From assembly GCF_016901815.1 (NCBI RefSeq), contig NZ_JACSNR010000003.1, forward strand, positions 1 to 64,000: a stretch of 64,000 nt of DNA, in the 5' to 3' direction. This stretch comes from Hydrogenoanaerobacterium saccharovorans. Its GTDB lineage: Bacteria > Bacillota > Clostridia > Oscillospirales > Ruminococcaceae. Position 1 is the first letter of the stretch; every line of letters begins with the position of its first letter. The notes beneath the pieces were generated by a model. It was not told the origin of the DNA. It did no database searches and saw only the letters and a list, made by a program, of their open reading frames with translations. The position numbers were made by a program, and so were the translations under genes. This document shows positions 43,332 to 51,021 of the stretch, piece by piece.

Positions 43332-43360
43332 TTGAATCAAGAACAAAGATTCGGTATAAT
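43332..43360 (+). promoter_or_regulatory. Promoter upstream of the zinc-ribbon gene
   Basis: TTGAAT (43332-43337), 17 bases, TATAAT (43355-43360). The leader to the TTG start at 43490 is about 125 bases. Confidence 0.6.
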
Positions 43361-43489
43361 AGTATCACAGTCCAGAGAGAAATTCCCTTGAAATTACCAG
43401 TATTTTGCTATCTGTTCCACCTCTTGGAAACTCTGGATTCTCTTCGGAGAATATTAGATTATAATCTATTTTTGATTGGAGGCGATTGT

Positions 43490-43669
43490 TTGAACCAGAA
43501 CATTCCTCGCCCAGCCAGCCCCCTCAATCGGGAACTGCGCTGCCCCCATTGCCGGCATCTCATTCTGATTGCCAGTGCAGATGCCAGGGGCCATATCCAG
43601 ACCAAGTGCAAAGCCTGCAAACGGGAGATCCTCTTTGACCTGGACCAGAACCTGGCCCGGATCCTGTAA
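43490..43669 (+). CDS. Small zinc-ribbon protein (Com-like)
   Basis: A 59-residue protein with CPHC...CKAC spaced as in small zinc ribbons such as phage Mu Com, a translation activator. It starts at a TTG (43490) six bases after TGGAGG. A clear promoter lies upstream. It may bind RNA or DNA; the target is unknown. Confidence 0.65.
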   Translation: MNQNIPRPASPLNRELRCPHCRHLILIASADARGHIQTKCKACKREILFDLDQNLARIL

Positions 43670-43815
43670 GTGAATATCCAATCAAGCTGTGCTGAAAGGA
43701 GCCGCTGCCTGCGAAGACTTCCTGAGCCGCATGATCGTCCGACCAAACCCCATGCCGGACTGTCATGCGGCTTTTGTTTTCTCATGCAGGCTTCTTTGGG
43801 CAGAAAGGAGAGCCT

Positions 43816-44262
43816 ATGCCGAAACAAAAATCAGACCGTGAACAGTATCTGATCCGGATCGGGGAAACACTTGTCCCTGTAAACCGGGAGATCTATGGAG
43901 CATACTATGGCGGAGAGCGCCGGGAGCGCTACCAGGCGGAACGGGATCAGGCCCATGGGACCCTGTATTTCAGCGCCATGGGGGAAGAAGGAGCTGACGT
44001 GCTGGAGATCCTGCCGGCATCGGGAGAGAACCCTTTGGACACCCTGGAGCGCCGGGAAAGAGACCTTCTTCTCTCTGCGGCCCTGCACCGCCTTCCGGGA
44101 CCCGACCGGACGCTGATCCGGCAGCTCTACTGGGACGGGCTGCCCCGGACCGGGATTGCCCGGCAGGAAGGGGTCAGCGAAGGGGCAATCCGCAAACGGG
44201 AGCAGCGTATCCTCAAATCCCTGCATTCTGACTTGCAGGAGGCCCTGTCGATCCCGGCATAG
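43816..44262 (+). CDS. Sigma-70 region 4-like regulator
   Basis: A 148-residue protein. The C-terminal part (DRTLIRQLYWDGLPRTGIAR then QEGVSEGAIRKREQRILKSL) is a sigma region-4 helix-turn-helix; the N-terminal part (IRIGETLVPVNREIYGAYY) is typical of short sigma-like proteins on clostridial ICEs and IMEs. AGAAAGGAGAGCCT precedes ATG 43816. It may control transfer or maintenance genes. It ends two bases before the truncated rep copy on the other strand. Confidence 0.75.
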   Translation: MPKQKSDREQYLIRIGETLVPVNREIYGAYYGGERRERYQAERDQAHGTLYFSAMGEEGADVLEILPASGENPLDTLERRERDLLLSAALHRLPGPDRTLIRQLYWDGLPRTGIARQEGVSEGAIRKREQRILKSLHSDLQEALSIPA

Positions 44263-44276
44263 ACAACCAAGAAGTG

Positions 44277-44633
44277 GAGTGCATCATCCGGTGTACCCTC
44301 TGCATGGGACGGTGGTGCAGCAATGGGCGGCGCCGCCACAACCGTATAGAGATTGGAGGAGTTGTCGCCACAGGGATTTTTCCGCACCTCCTTGCGAATC
44401 AGGCCCAGGCTCTCCAGCCGGGCCACAGCGTCAATGGCCTTGCGCCGGGAACACCCGGCTTTCCCAGCGATGGTCTGATAGGAGGGGAAACAGGTCCCCT
44501 CCCGGCTGTCCGCATAGGCGCAGAGAACCAGATAAACCGCCAGCTCGTACACCGAAAGCTGACCGCTCATCACCACCGCATAATCCACCATGACAAACGG
44601 CCGCTCCCGCCGGAACTGAAGTGTCTTCTTCAT
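44277..44633 (-). pseudogene. Truncated copy of the replication initiator
   Basis: From ATG 44633 this frame reads MKKTLQFRRERPFVMVDYAV and matches the first ~120 residues of the initiator at 38559 almost exactly. Homology stops at 44277, after which the frame runs antisense into the sigma-like gene and is meaningless. The DNA match covers 44277-44649 against 38203-38576 (~374 bases) and includes the ribosome-binding site. The C-terminal domain is missing. Confidence 0.85.
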
Positions 44634-44689
44634 ACCATTCTCCTTTCTCGCAAATGAAAAAAGCCGCCCATCGGCGGCTGACTGCGTCT

Positions 44690-44789
44690 TTACTAATGAG
44701 TTTACCAATGAAATCGGCTGTTCCGGTGCGATAATCCCCACCCCCGGAAAGCCCTGTTCTGATGCCCTTTTGGGCCCGCAAACCCGCAT
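44690..44789 (+). repeat. Right-end direct repeats (possible integrase arm sites)
   Basis: TTACTAATG (44690-44698) and TTACCAATG (44702-44710) echo the GTACTAATG pair at the left end, and CCCGCAAACCCGCAT (44775-44789) is identical to 16731-16745. All keep the same strand orientation at both ends. Confidence 0.5.
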
Positions 44790-44865
44790 CAGCAAAGGAT
44801 TTTTCGGCTTCCCGGGCGGCACTCCTGTGACCCGAGACGGACCGGTGGAATCTCCCCCGTCAACA

Positions 44866-44924
44866 ACTCGAAATCGTTTTGTCTAGAGATAGGCACGTGG
44901 GTTCGAATCCCACCGTCTCCGCCA
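44866..44924 (+). pseudogene. 3' half of tRNA-Ser(CGA): attR of the island
   Basis: These 59 bases are identical to the last 59 bases of the complete tRNA-Ser at 16847-16937, from ACTCGAAAT in the anticodon arm to the encoded CCA. Joined to the 5' half at 16664-16704 they would give a perfect tRNA gene behind its own promoter. Confidence 0.9.
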
Positions 44925-45019
44925 CCAGACTGAGTCTGGACGCATGTCGCGTTCAGGCTCTTTTTCTTTGCCAAAATGAGCGGACCGCGTCCCAGCCGCT
45001 CCAAACTGACCGGGTTAGC

Positions 45020-45055
45020 AAAAAATCCCGAATGCATCTGCATTCGGGATTTTTT
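45020..45055 (+). terminator. Strong terminator beyond the island
   Basis: AAAAATCCCGAATGC / GCATTCGGGATTTTTT with a 4-base loop. It may be the original terminator of the host tRNA-Ser unit, about 95 bases after its 3' end. Confidence 0.85.
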
Positions 45056-45318
45056 CTTTTCGCTTTTCACGTTTCGCTCCCCCTCCCCCTTATCTGCACT
45101 CCCCCTGTGTTCAGCCACTCCACCAGAACGACTGCGAGAAGCCGACCGTCCACATCCAGGCTGCAGCTATGGCAGCAGAGAAAGTAAGTCCTGTCGAAAA
45201 GAGAAGGCCATCATTACTGGAATATTCATTATCCTAAAGGAATCAGGGTAATTTTGGAAATCATATCAATAGAGTTCGGTAACTTACTTTGATAAAATTA
45301 GTTTCAGGAGGAGGTATC

Positions 45319-45738
45319 ATGATGAAAGTAACCATAAATAAGGAAACCATTTCCTCTTTGCTCTTTCTGGTCTGCGCACTTACATTTCTATCCATCTATG
45401 GAGGCATGATGGCATTCTCTCCTTATGAGCCTTTCTCCATAGGAATGATCATTATCATCGCCAGTGCCATTATTGGATTTTTGATTACATGCGCCCTTTC
45501 TGCTTATGGCTGCCCTGAACGGAAGCCCTTTTATATCGGATTCTTTTTCGGTCTTGTACCGGCCCATGTCATTTCACTGATTATAGGTGCTGCCGTACTG
45601 GGTTTCCTGCTGGGGAATACAGATTTTTTCTCCTATATACCAGTATGGGGCGTCTGCATTCTTCTTGGTTCCGCTTTTTGGGGCCTTGCGGCTGTTCCCA
45701 TCTGCTCTGTCTTCCGCCGGATATTTGCACAGCGGTGA
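45319..45738 (+). CDS. Small integral membrane protein, unknown
   Basis: A 139-residue protein with four hydrophobic segments and little else (ISSLLFLVCALTFLSIYGG; GMIIIIASAIIGFLITCAL and two more). GGAGGAGG lies just before ATG 45319. No family recognised. Its stop codon is followed within eight bases by a fragment of the island's fic1/xis genes, showing that this spot has been rearranged. Confidence 0.6.
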   Translation: MMKVTINKETISSLLFLVCALTFLSIYGGMMAFSPYEPFSIGMIIIIASAIIGFLITCALSAYGCPERKPFYIGFFFGLVPAHVISLIIGAAVLGFLLGNTDFFSYIPVWGVCILLGSAFWGLAAVPICSVFRRIFAQR

Positions 45739-45745
45739 AAAGGGT

Positions 45746-45909
45746 TTCCTCAAGGGCATCGACTACAGCTATGAACACGAGGGATACACCGCTTTCCGGG
45801 CCGAGGAGCTGTAAAATCTCAGGACGCTTTTTCACCCGCCAGCCACTCCAACAGGGCGGCTTTGAGAATCCGGTAGCCCCGGCCTGCCCGGACAGCCGGA
45901 AGCGCTCCA
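45746..45909 (+). pseudogene. Remnant of fic1 3' end and xis 3' end
   Basis: These 164 bases match 17744-17907 (end of fic1, the 5-base gap, and the end of the convergent excisionase-like gene) with few changes. It lies outside the island's right att site and cannot code for either protein. It marks an earlier or duplicated island of the same kind. Confidence 0.85.
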
Positions 45910-46075
45910 GGCTCTTTTTGTTTGCAAAAGTTTGGCATACCAGACCGGATAACTCAAAGATTTGCGTTTGATCCTATCAAAGCAAATCACGATCAAGTCT
46001 CCTCCTTTTTACGAATATATACAAATTCCGCATAGTATGATATACTGGAGAAAATGGTCAATTGGAGGGGAAATT

Positions 46076-46987
46076 ATGGGCGTTAGCGTAGCAGAATACT
46101 ATGGGCAGAGAACCGATATTGATACGCCTGTCATTCACCCTGTAAAAGGACAGCTGCCTTGTCCTTTTACCTGTGGGAATACCTGCAAAAAGTTAAAAAG
46201 CGGAAACCCTCCTGTTTGTTCCGTACGGAAAGCGGACGGAACGCTATGGATTGTTTGCTCTGAAAGACTATGCGCAACAAAAAAAGATATCCCTCTATGC
46301 GAACATCAGTGTGCTATTCTTCACGATGTTGGTAAGCACATTTTTCATCCGTCCGTAACCAGAGAACAAATCTGTGTGAAGCGTGAAGAACGGCTGAATG
46401 TTGTTGAAGGGACAAAATATAACGCTGACTATGTTATTTCTCTATCTTCCGGAACAACCCCATATTCCGGCCCTGATCGTCTGATTCTGGAAATGCAAGG
46501 CGGTGGTGAAACCACCAATACAGGAAAAATAACTGCTCTGATCAAGCAGTGGGCCGATAATCCAGAACGCACCAATGCTTTGCTGAGACTCATGACCGAA
46601 GCTTCCACTTTGGAAACGAATGCCTGGAGAAGGCAGCAGGAGCAGTTTATTGTTAAAGGGAATATAGCCATGAAAACCTGGAAGGGATATGGTATAGCGT
46701 TTTGTGTTGGCTCGATCCTGTTCGATTACCTGAAAGACAAGCTCTCAAGCGCCCGCCTTCCAGATCTTCATAATTATAACTGGACTTTGGCTATTCTTGG
46801 GATTTGCGAAGATACATCAGCTCCTATACACCCTGGCCCAATTCCAATTAAAGTGGATGAAAGCCGAATGCTTTTTACAAACTACCAAACCTTTGTTCAA
46901 GCGCTGATTAATCAAGGTGAACCATCACTCTCTGCCTTCCGCGGACAATTTGTCAATTTGGAGAACCAGGAAGTGATGATTCTCTAA
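46076..46987 (+). CDS. NotI-like type II restriction endonuclease, orphan
   Basis: A 303-residue protein. The N-terminal VAEYYGQ and the cysteine cluster LPCPFTCGNTCKK resemble the Fe-Cys4 site of NotI, and LEMQGGGE fits the E-x-Q catalytic strand of that PD-(D/E)xK enzyme, with Asp in YSGPDRLILE. NotI cuts an eight-base GC-only site; whether this protein shares it is unknown. ATG 46076 follows GGAGGGG. No methyltransferase is adjacent; the nearest are at 54507 and 56565. More AT-rich than the chromosome. Confidence 0.7.
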   Translation: MGVSVAEYYGQRTDIDTPVIHPVKGQLPCPFTCGNTCKKLKSGNPPVCSVRKADGTLWIVCSERLCATKKDIPLCEHQCAILHDVGKHIFHPSVTREQICVKREERLNVVEGTKYNADYVISLSSGTTPYSGPDRLILEMQGGGETTNTGKITALIKQWADNPERTNALLRLMTEASTLETNAWRRQQEQFIVKGNIAMKTWKGYGIAFCVGSILFDYLKDKLSSARLPDLHNYNWTLAILGICEDTSAPIHPGPIPIKVDESRMLFTNYQTFVQALINQGEPSLSAFRGQFVNLENQEVMIL

Positions 46988-47116
46988 AGAAAATTAGAGC
47001 AGCTGCCAAAGTGCGATTATTATCTTATTGCCACCCTCTAACACAACAGCCAAATAAGCCCTATATTCACCGGCCTGTGTTCCAGTCTGTATGAAGCGAA
47101 ATCAATATATCTGCAA

Positions 47117-47164
47117 AATAAAAAAGAAGGGAGTTAAAGCCCCCTGCTGGTAAAACAGTAATTC
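47117..47164 (+). repeat. Left member of a long imperfect inverted repeat
   Basis: AATAAAAAAGAAGGGAGTT ... ACAGTAATTC matches, in inverted orientation, 56515-56560. The pair encloses the recombinase, Gabija and restriction-modification genes, so it may mark the ends of a mobile unit. Confidence 0.5.
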
Positions 47165-47195
47165 ACAATTTTTCTTGGAACAGGCATGATTTCGG

Positions 47196-48935
47196 TCATG
47201 CCTGTTCTGCTTTTGTCAGTACATCCACGGGTATAAAGCCGATGAGGTCATAGGAGATATGTATCTTTTGTTTCCTCTTGCCGCTGGACTTATCGGGTGC
47301 TTCAACGTAAACCGCCTTGACAAGCTCTCTGAGAGCGTAAGGGGTAAGCTCCGTAAGTTCGCTGTTTCTCTTTACCCTTTGGATAAACTGTTCCAAATTC
47401 TCTGCCTGTCGTTCCTGTTCTTCAATAACCTGTTGCAGACTTATGACCTCAGCCTTGAGGTCTTTTTGTTCTTGGGTGTAGCTCTTGTTCATCATGGCAA
47501 AACGTTCATCGTCAATCTTGCCCGATACATTGTCCTCATAGGTGCGAATGAAAAGTCGGTCAAGTTCACCAATGCGCTTCTCAGCCTGTGCCAACCGCTT
47601 CTTATGTATCCGAAGTGTTTCCTCACTCTGCACACGGAGCTTTTCTTCCATCTCTGAGCGGAAATAAGCTTCGTAGCGAGTTACCACCGATATGACCTCT
47701 TGAATGTGCTTCCAGACCTGTTGTTCAAGCACAACGGATCGGATATAATGTCCGCTACACTTGTCCTTGTTGGTGCGATGAGTGGAACAGATAAAGAAGT
47801 CCTGCCGCTTCTCAAAGTAGTTGGTGGTTGAGTAATAGAGCTTCTGCTTGCAATCATTACAGAACACCAAACCTGAGAACATATTACTCTTGCCCGTTGC
47901 CGTTCTGCGGTGCCTCTGCTGTCGGATTTCCTGCACCTTATCAAAGACTTCCAAAGAAATAATCGCCGGATGGGTATTGTAGAAAATCTTACGATTCTCC
48001 ATCGGGTTGTCCCTTTGCTTCTTGTCCCAAATGGAGTTGGTGTAGGTTTTGAAATTGACCGTACAGCCTGTATACTCCATATATTCGAGAATGTAAGCAA
48101 CGGTACTTTCGTGCCAGCGGTATTCGTTCTCTGGTGTCTGATGAGGTGTCTTTCTGCCTTCATGCTGTTTGTAGGCAGTGGGGTTAAGTACCTTTTCCTT
48201 TTCAAGCAGTGCGGCGATTTGGCTCGGTCCCTTGCCCTCCATGCAGAGCGTAAAAATCCGTTTTACGATTTTTGCAGCTTCTTCATCAACCGCCCATTTC
48301 TTTTGATTGTCAGGACTTGCCTTGTAGCCATAAGGAATGTTGGTAGTCAGACGCTCGCCTCGCTCACCCTTCGCCTTGTTGACCGCACGGATTTTGCGGC
48401 TGGTATCTTTTGCAAAAAACTCGTTAAACCAATTCTTGATACCGGCAATATCGTTGTCAGTGCTGTTGGGGTCGATGGTGTCAAAGTGGTCGTTGACGGC
48501 AATATACCGAACGCCGTACTGAGGGAAAGTGTAGTTGATGTAAAGTCCCGTCAATGCGGAGTTTCGACCAAGTCTTGAAAGGTCTTTGGTAATGACCGTA
48601 CCCACATTACCGGCTTCGATTTCAGAGAGCATTTTCTGAAAGCCGGGGCGGTCGTAGGTAACACCACTGTACCCATCGTCAATAAAGTAGGTCGGATTAG
48701 GCAAGCGGTTGGCTTTGGCATACTGCATGAGCATGACCTGTTGTTGCTGAATGGAGTTCGACGGATCCTCCTTGCCGTTTTTCTTTTCGTCTTTGGTGTC
48801 CTCCACGGACAGTCTGCAATAAAGTGCTGTGATTTTTTCTGTTGCCCTTAACATTTCGTTATCCTCCTTGTTGGTAGGGGCAACTGTCTGAACAGGATTG
48901 GATTCTTTAGTTATATCAAAAGAGGTGTCGTTCAT
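47196..48935 (-). CDS. Large serine recombinase
   Basis: A 579-residue site-specific recombinase of the TnpX/phiC31 type. ALYCRLSVED contains the nucleophilic serine, followed by the resolvase domain (DDGYSGVTYDRPGFQ; TKDLSRLGRN), the recombinase domain, a zinc ribbon (CNDCKQ...CSTHRTNKDKC) and a long coiled coil used for synapsis, with a DUF4368-like tail. Two starts have ribosome-binding sites: ATG 48935, overlapping the upstream gene (ATGA), and ATG 48854 (MLRATEKITA), 8 bases after AAGGAGG; both may be used. It probably mobilises the surrounding AT-rich defence genes. A hairpin overlaps its 3' end. Confidence 0.92.
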   Translation of the reverse strand: MNDTSFDITKESNPVQTVAPTNKEDNEMLRATEKITALYCRLSVEDTKDEKKNGKEDPSNSIQQQQVMLMQYAKANRLPNPTYFIDDGYSGVTYDRPGFQKMLSEIEAGNVGTVITKDLSRLGRNSALTGLYINYTFPQYGVRYIAVNDHFDTIDPNSTDNDIAGIKNWFNEFFAKDTSRKIRAVNKAKGERGERLTTNIPYGYKASPDNQKKWAVDEEAAKIVKRIFTLCMEGKGPSQIAALLEKEKVLNPTAYKQHEGRKTPHQTPENEYRWHESTVAYILEYMEYTGCTVNFKTYTNSIWDKKQRDNPMENRKIFYNTHPAIISLEVFDKVQEIRQQRHRRTATGKSNMFSGLVFCNDCKQKLYYSTTNYFEKRQDFFICSTHRTNKDKCSGHYIRSVVLEQQVWKHIQEVISVVTRYEAYFRSEMEEKLRVQSEETLRIHKKRLAQAEKRIGELDRLFIRTYEDNVSGKIDDERFAMMNKSYTQEQKDLKAEVISLQQVIEEQERQAENLEQFIQRVKRNSELTELTPYALRELVKAVYVEAPDKSSGKRKQKIHISYDLIGFIPVDVLTKAEQA

Positions 48936-49360
48936 TCTTCGCCATCCTCCGTGATATCAATTTCATCATCGGCAGCATTAGCGGCGTTCTGCTCCATAAT
49001 GCGTTTGAGCTTACTGCTGAGAGTTTCCTCTCCGTCATAACTGCCTGTTACTGTATATTCCGTACCGCCTATCTCGTCCACAATTTCAATTTGCGGAAGC
49101 CAAAAGGCAGACGGATTCTTTACAACGATGTTGCCCTTTTCATCGAAAGTAAATTCACGCTTGGGGGCATCATCGGGGCGAGGCTCGACCTTGGCATACG
49201 GGTCGGGATTGGAGAAAACGAAAGAATAGATTTCGCCGTATTCTTCGCTATCGTCAAAATCGTCATCGGCTAAAATATCTTTCAGTTCCTCATCGGACAG
49301 TTCGATAATATCGTCATCACGGTCATCGTGAATATCGCTCATTTTGATTTTCGGACTCAT
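48932..49360 (-). CDS. Acidic recombinase-associated protein
   Basis: A 142-residue, strongly acidic protein (DDRDDDIIELSDEELKDIL). It precedes the recombinase with a four-base overlap. ATG 49360 (MSPKIKMSD) is 9 bases from AAAGGAGG; the frame is open further upstream. Proteins like this accompany large serine recombinases on clostridial elements, perhaps as directionality or modulating factors, but that is inference. Confidence 0.7.
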   Translation of the reverse strand: MSPKIKMSDIHDDRDDDIIELSDEELKDILADDDFDDSEEYGEIYSFVFSNPDPYAKVEPRPDDAPKREFTFDEKGNIVVKNPSAFWLPQIEIVDEIGGTEYTVTGSYDGEETLSSKLKRIMEQNAANAADDEIDITEDGEE

Positions 49361-49896
49361 TTCGTCAAGCCTCCTTTTCATTCGTTCGTTTCGATTCGCT
49401 TCAATCAAATATCGCTGAGATAGCAAAACAGACGGGCGTTGTCAATGGTCAAGATGAACGGCTTCGCCGCCATTGACAGCATCCGTCCGTTTCGCCTTTG
49501 GGCAGACAAGACGGCGGTTGCCGCCGATTTCCATTTAAGGAAATGGCACTTGCTATTATGGGAAAAGGTCGAATAGCAAGCACAGCAGGTGTACGTACAC
49601 TTTTCGATTTTTGCAAAAGTCAGCTTTGCCGATTTTTGCGAAAAATTTGAAAATTTCGATTTGCTCGCTAAGATGCCATCATCTGTAGCAAGCAGGGCAC
49701 GGCGGTACCCACTTTGCATTTTTGCCGTTATGTTGAAACATACCTGGCAAGCAATGCACCGAGGTACCCACTCGTGCGTACTTGTTGGGAAACATCCCAA
49801 CCCCTTTAACAATTTCAGAGAAATTAGCTACGCACCGTTGGTGCTGATTTTGTTTTTTTGCAGAAGTTTTATGTATGCCCCGATGGCTAATTACAG
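49361..49896. other. Non-coding stretch with inverted and direct repeats
   Basis: About 530 bases. TTGTCAATGG (~49440) and CCATTGACAG (~49471) form an inverted repeat around a GCGAAG-type centre, and GGTACCCACT occurs twice (~49704 and ~49763). The stretch contains the upstream region of the recombinase pair. It may hold recombination or transfer-origin sequences; no gene is convincing. Confidence 0.5.
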
Positions 49897-51021
49897 CTAT
49901 TCTTTAATATACGCATCTTGTAATTTCTTAAATGTTGATGATTTTATTAGATACAAATCACCACGGCTACGTGTCATGGCAACGTACAATTTATTCAGTG
50001 TGGAAATGGATATTTTCTTGATCGAGAATTTATCTTCAGCAAGTTTCTCGAAATCTTTTGTTAGAATTACGCAAGCGCAATCCACGGTATCTCCTTTGGA
50101 ATATGACCAATTTAATGCTGGGAACGAATACTTTGTTGCCTCACTATAAACCAGTTTGGTAATCTGTTCGTTGCTCAACACATCGTTAGCAATATTATCC
50201 GCCCATATTACTTGTCCTTCGTGGTCGTTGGTTGACGTGATACCGATCTCCAGCTTACTGCTTATGTAATTGCATACATCTGCAGAACATCGCCTGGATT
50301 TTGACAAAGTAGTTGTATCCACTTCAAACCCAGCGTTCTTCACACATTCTACGAAATCGGCGTACGAGACATCGCCTTTGGGAGTTTTGAATGGTTTCCC
50401 CGAGTTGTTTCGGGCAGAAACGGAGTGCTGATAATAATCGCCAACAAGCAATATATCGTCTAAATATTTTGCAAGCTTTATAATTAGTTCATAATCAAAT
50501 TCTCTGAAATCTTGAAATTCATCAATCAGAACATAATCGTAAAACATATTCAATCGTGCTGCAGCTCGCTTGATAAGAGAATCGCGACCTTCTTTTACTT
50601 GAAGCGCAAGTTCTGACAAGGTGGCGCAATAGTATTGACGTTTCTTCGTCACATAATGAGTAAGCTTATCCTTTTTTCTATATAGAGGATTATAGACCAT
50701 TTCACCATTTTCATTTTTTATTCTCTGCGGCGGGGGATCGGTTAAACAAATACCTCTACTCGTAAAACGAGGTGCAGAAAAATGATTAGCGATACTCGGT
50801 TCATAAGGAAGAATTAAATTGTGGTACACGAATGCATCAAAAGTCATTACCGTCGTCAACTCCGGTACGCACCCATGTGCATTACATAATTCTTTTTGAA
50901 TGTTGTGAATGTTCTCGTGGGTATATGCAAGAATCAAGTTTTTCTTGGTTGGATCTATCTCATGGCAGATATGATAGGTTTTTCCCGCACCCGCAACGGC
51001 AAGAATTACTTTCTTAGCCAT
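49897..51021 (-). CDS. gajB: Gabija protein GajB (UvrD-like helicase)
   Basis: A 374-residue superfamily 1 helicase. Walker A is AVAGAGKTYH at the N-terminus, Walker B VLIDEFQDFREFD near residue 170, motif III-like LLVGDYYQ and C-terminal motif VI VAMTRSRGDL. In Gabija, GajB senses nucleotide pools or DNA ends and works with GajA to cleave phage DNA. It overlaps gajA by 16 bases, which indicates coupled translation. Somewhat shorter than the best-known GajB. Together with the OLD-TOPRIM gene just upstream the identification is good. Confidence 0.8.
   Translation of the reverse strand: MAKKVILAVAGAGKTYHICHEIDPTKKNLILAYTHENIHNIQKELCNAHGCVPELTTVMTFDAFVYHNLILPYEPSIANHFSAPRFTSRGICLTDPPPQRIKNENGEMVYNPLYRKKDKLTHYVTKKRQYYCATLSELALQVKEGRDSLIKRAAARLNMFYDYVLIDEFQDFREFDYELIIKLAKYLDDILLVGDYYQHSVSARNNSGKPFKTPKGDVSYADFVECVKNAGFEVDTTTLSKSRRCSADVCNYISSKLEIGITSTNDHEGQVIWADNIANDVLSNEQITKLVYSEATKYSFPALNWSYSKGDTVDCACVILTKDFEKLAEDKFSIKKISISTLNKLYVAMTRSRGDLYLIKSSTFKKLQDAYIKE

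Noticed and set aside
44634-44822. N-terminal extension of the truncated initiator
   Set aside because: The match with the full initiator starts at 44633, where a ribosome-binding site and ATG are placed as in the intact copy.
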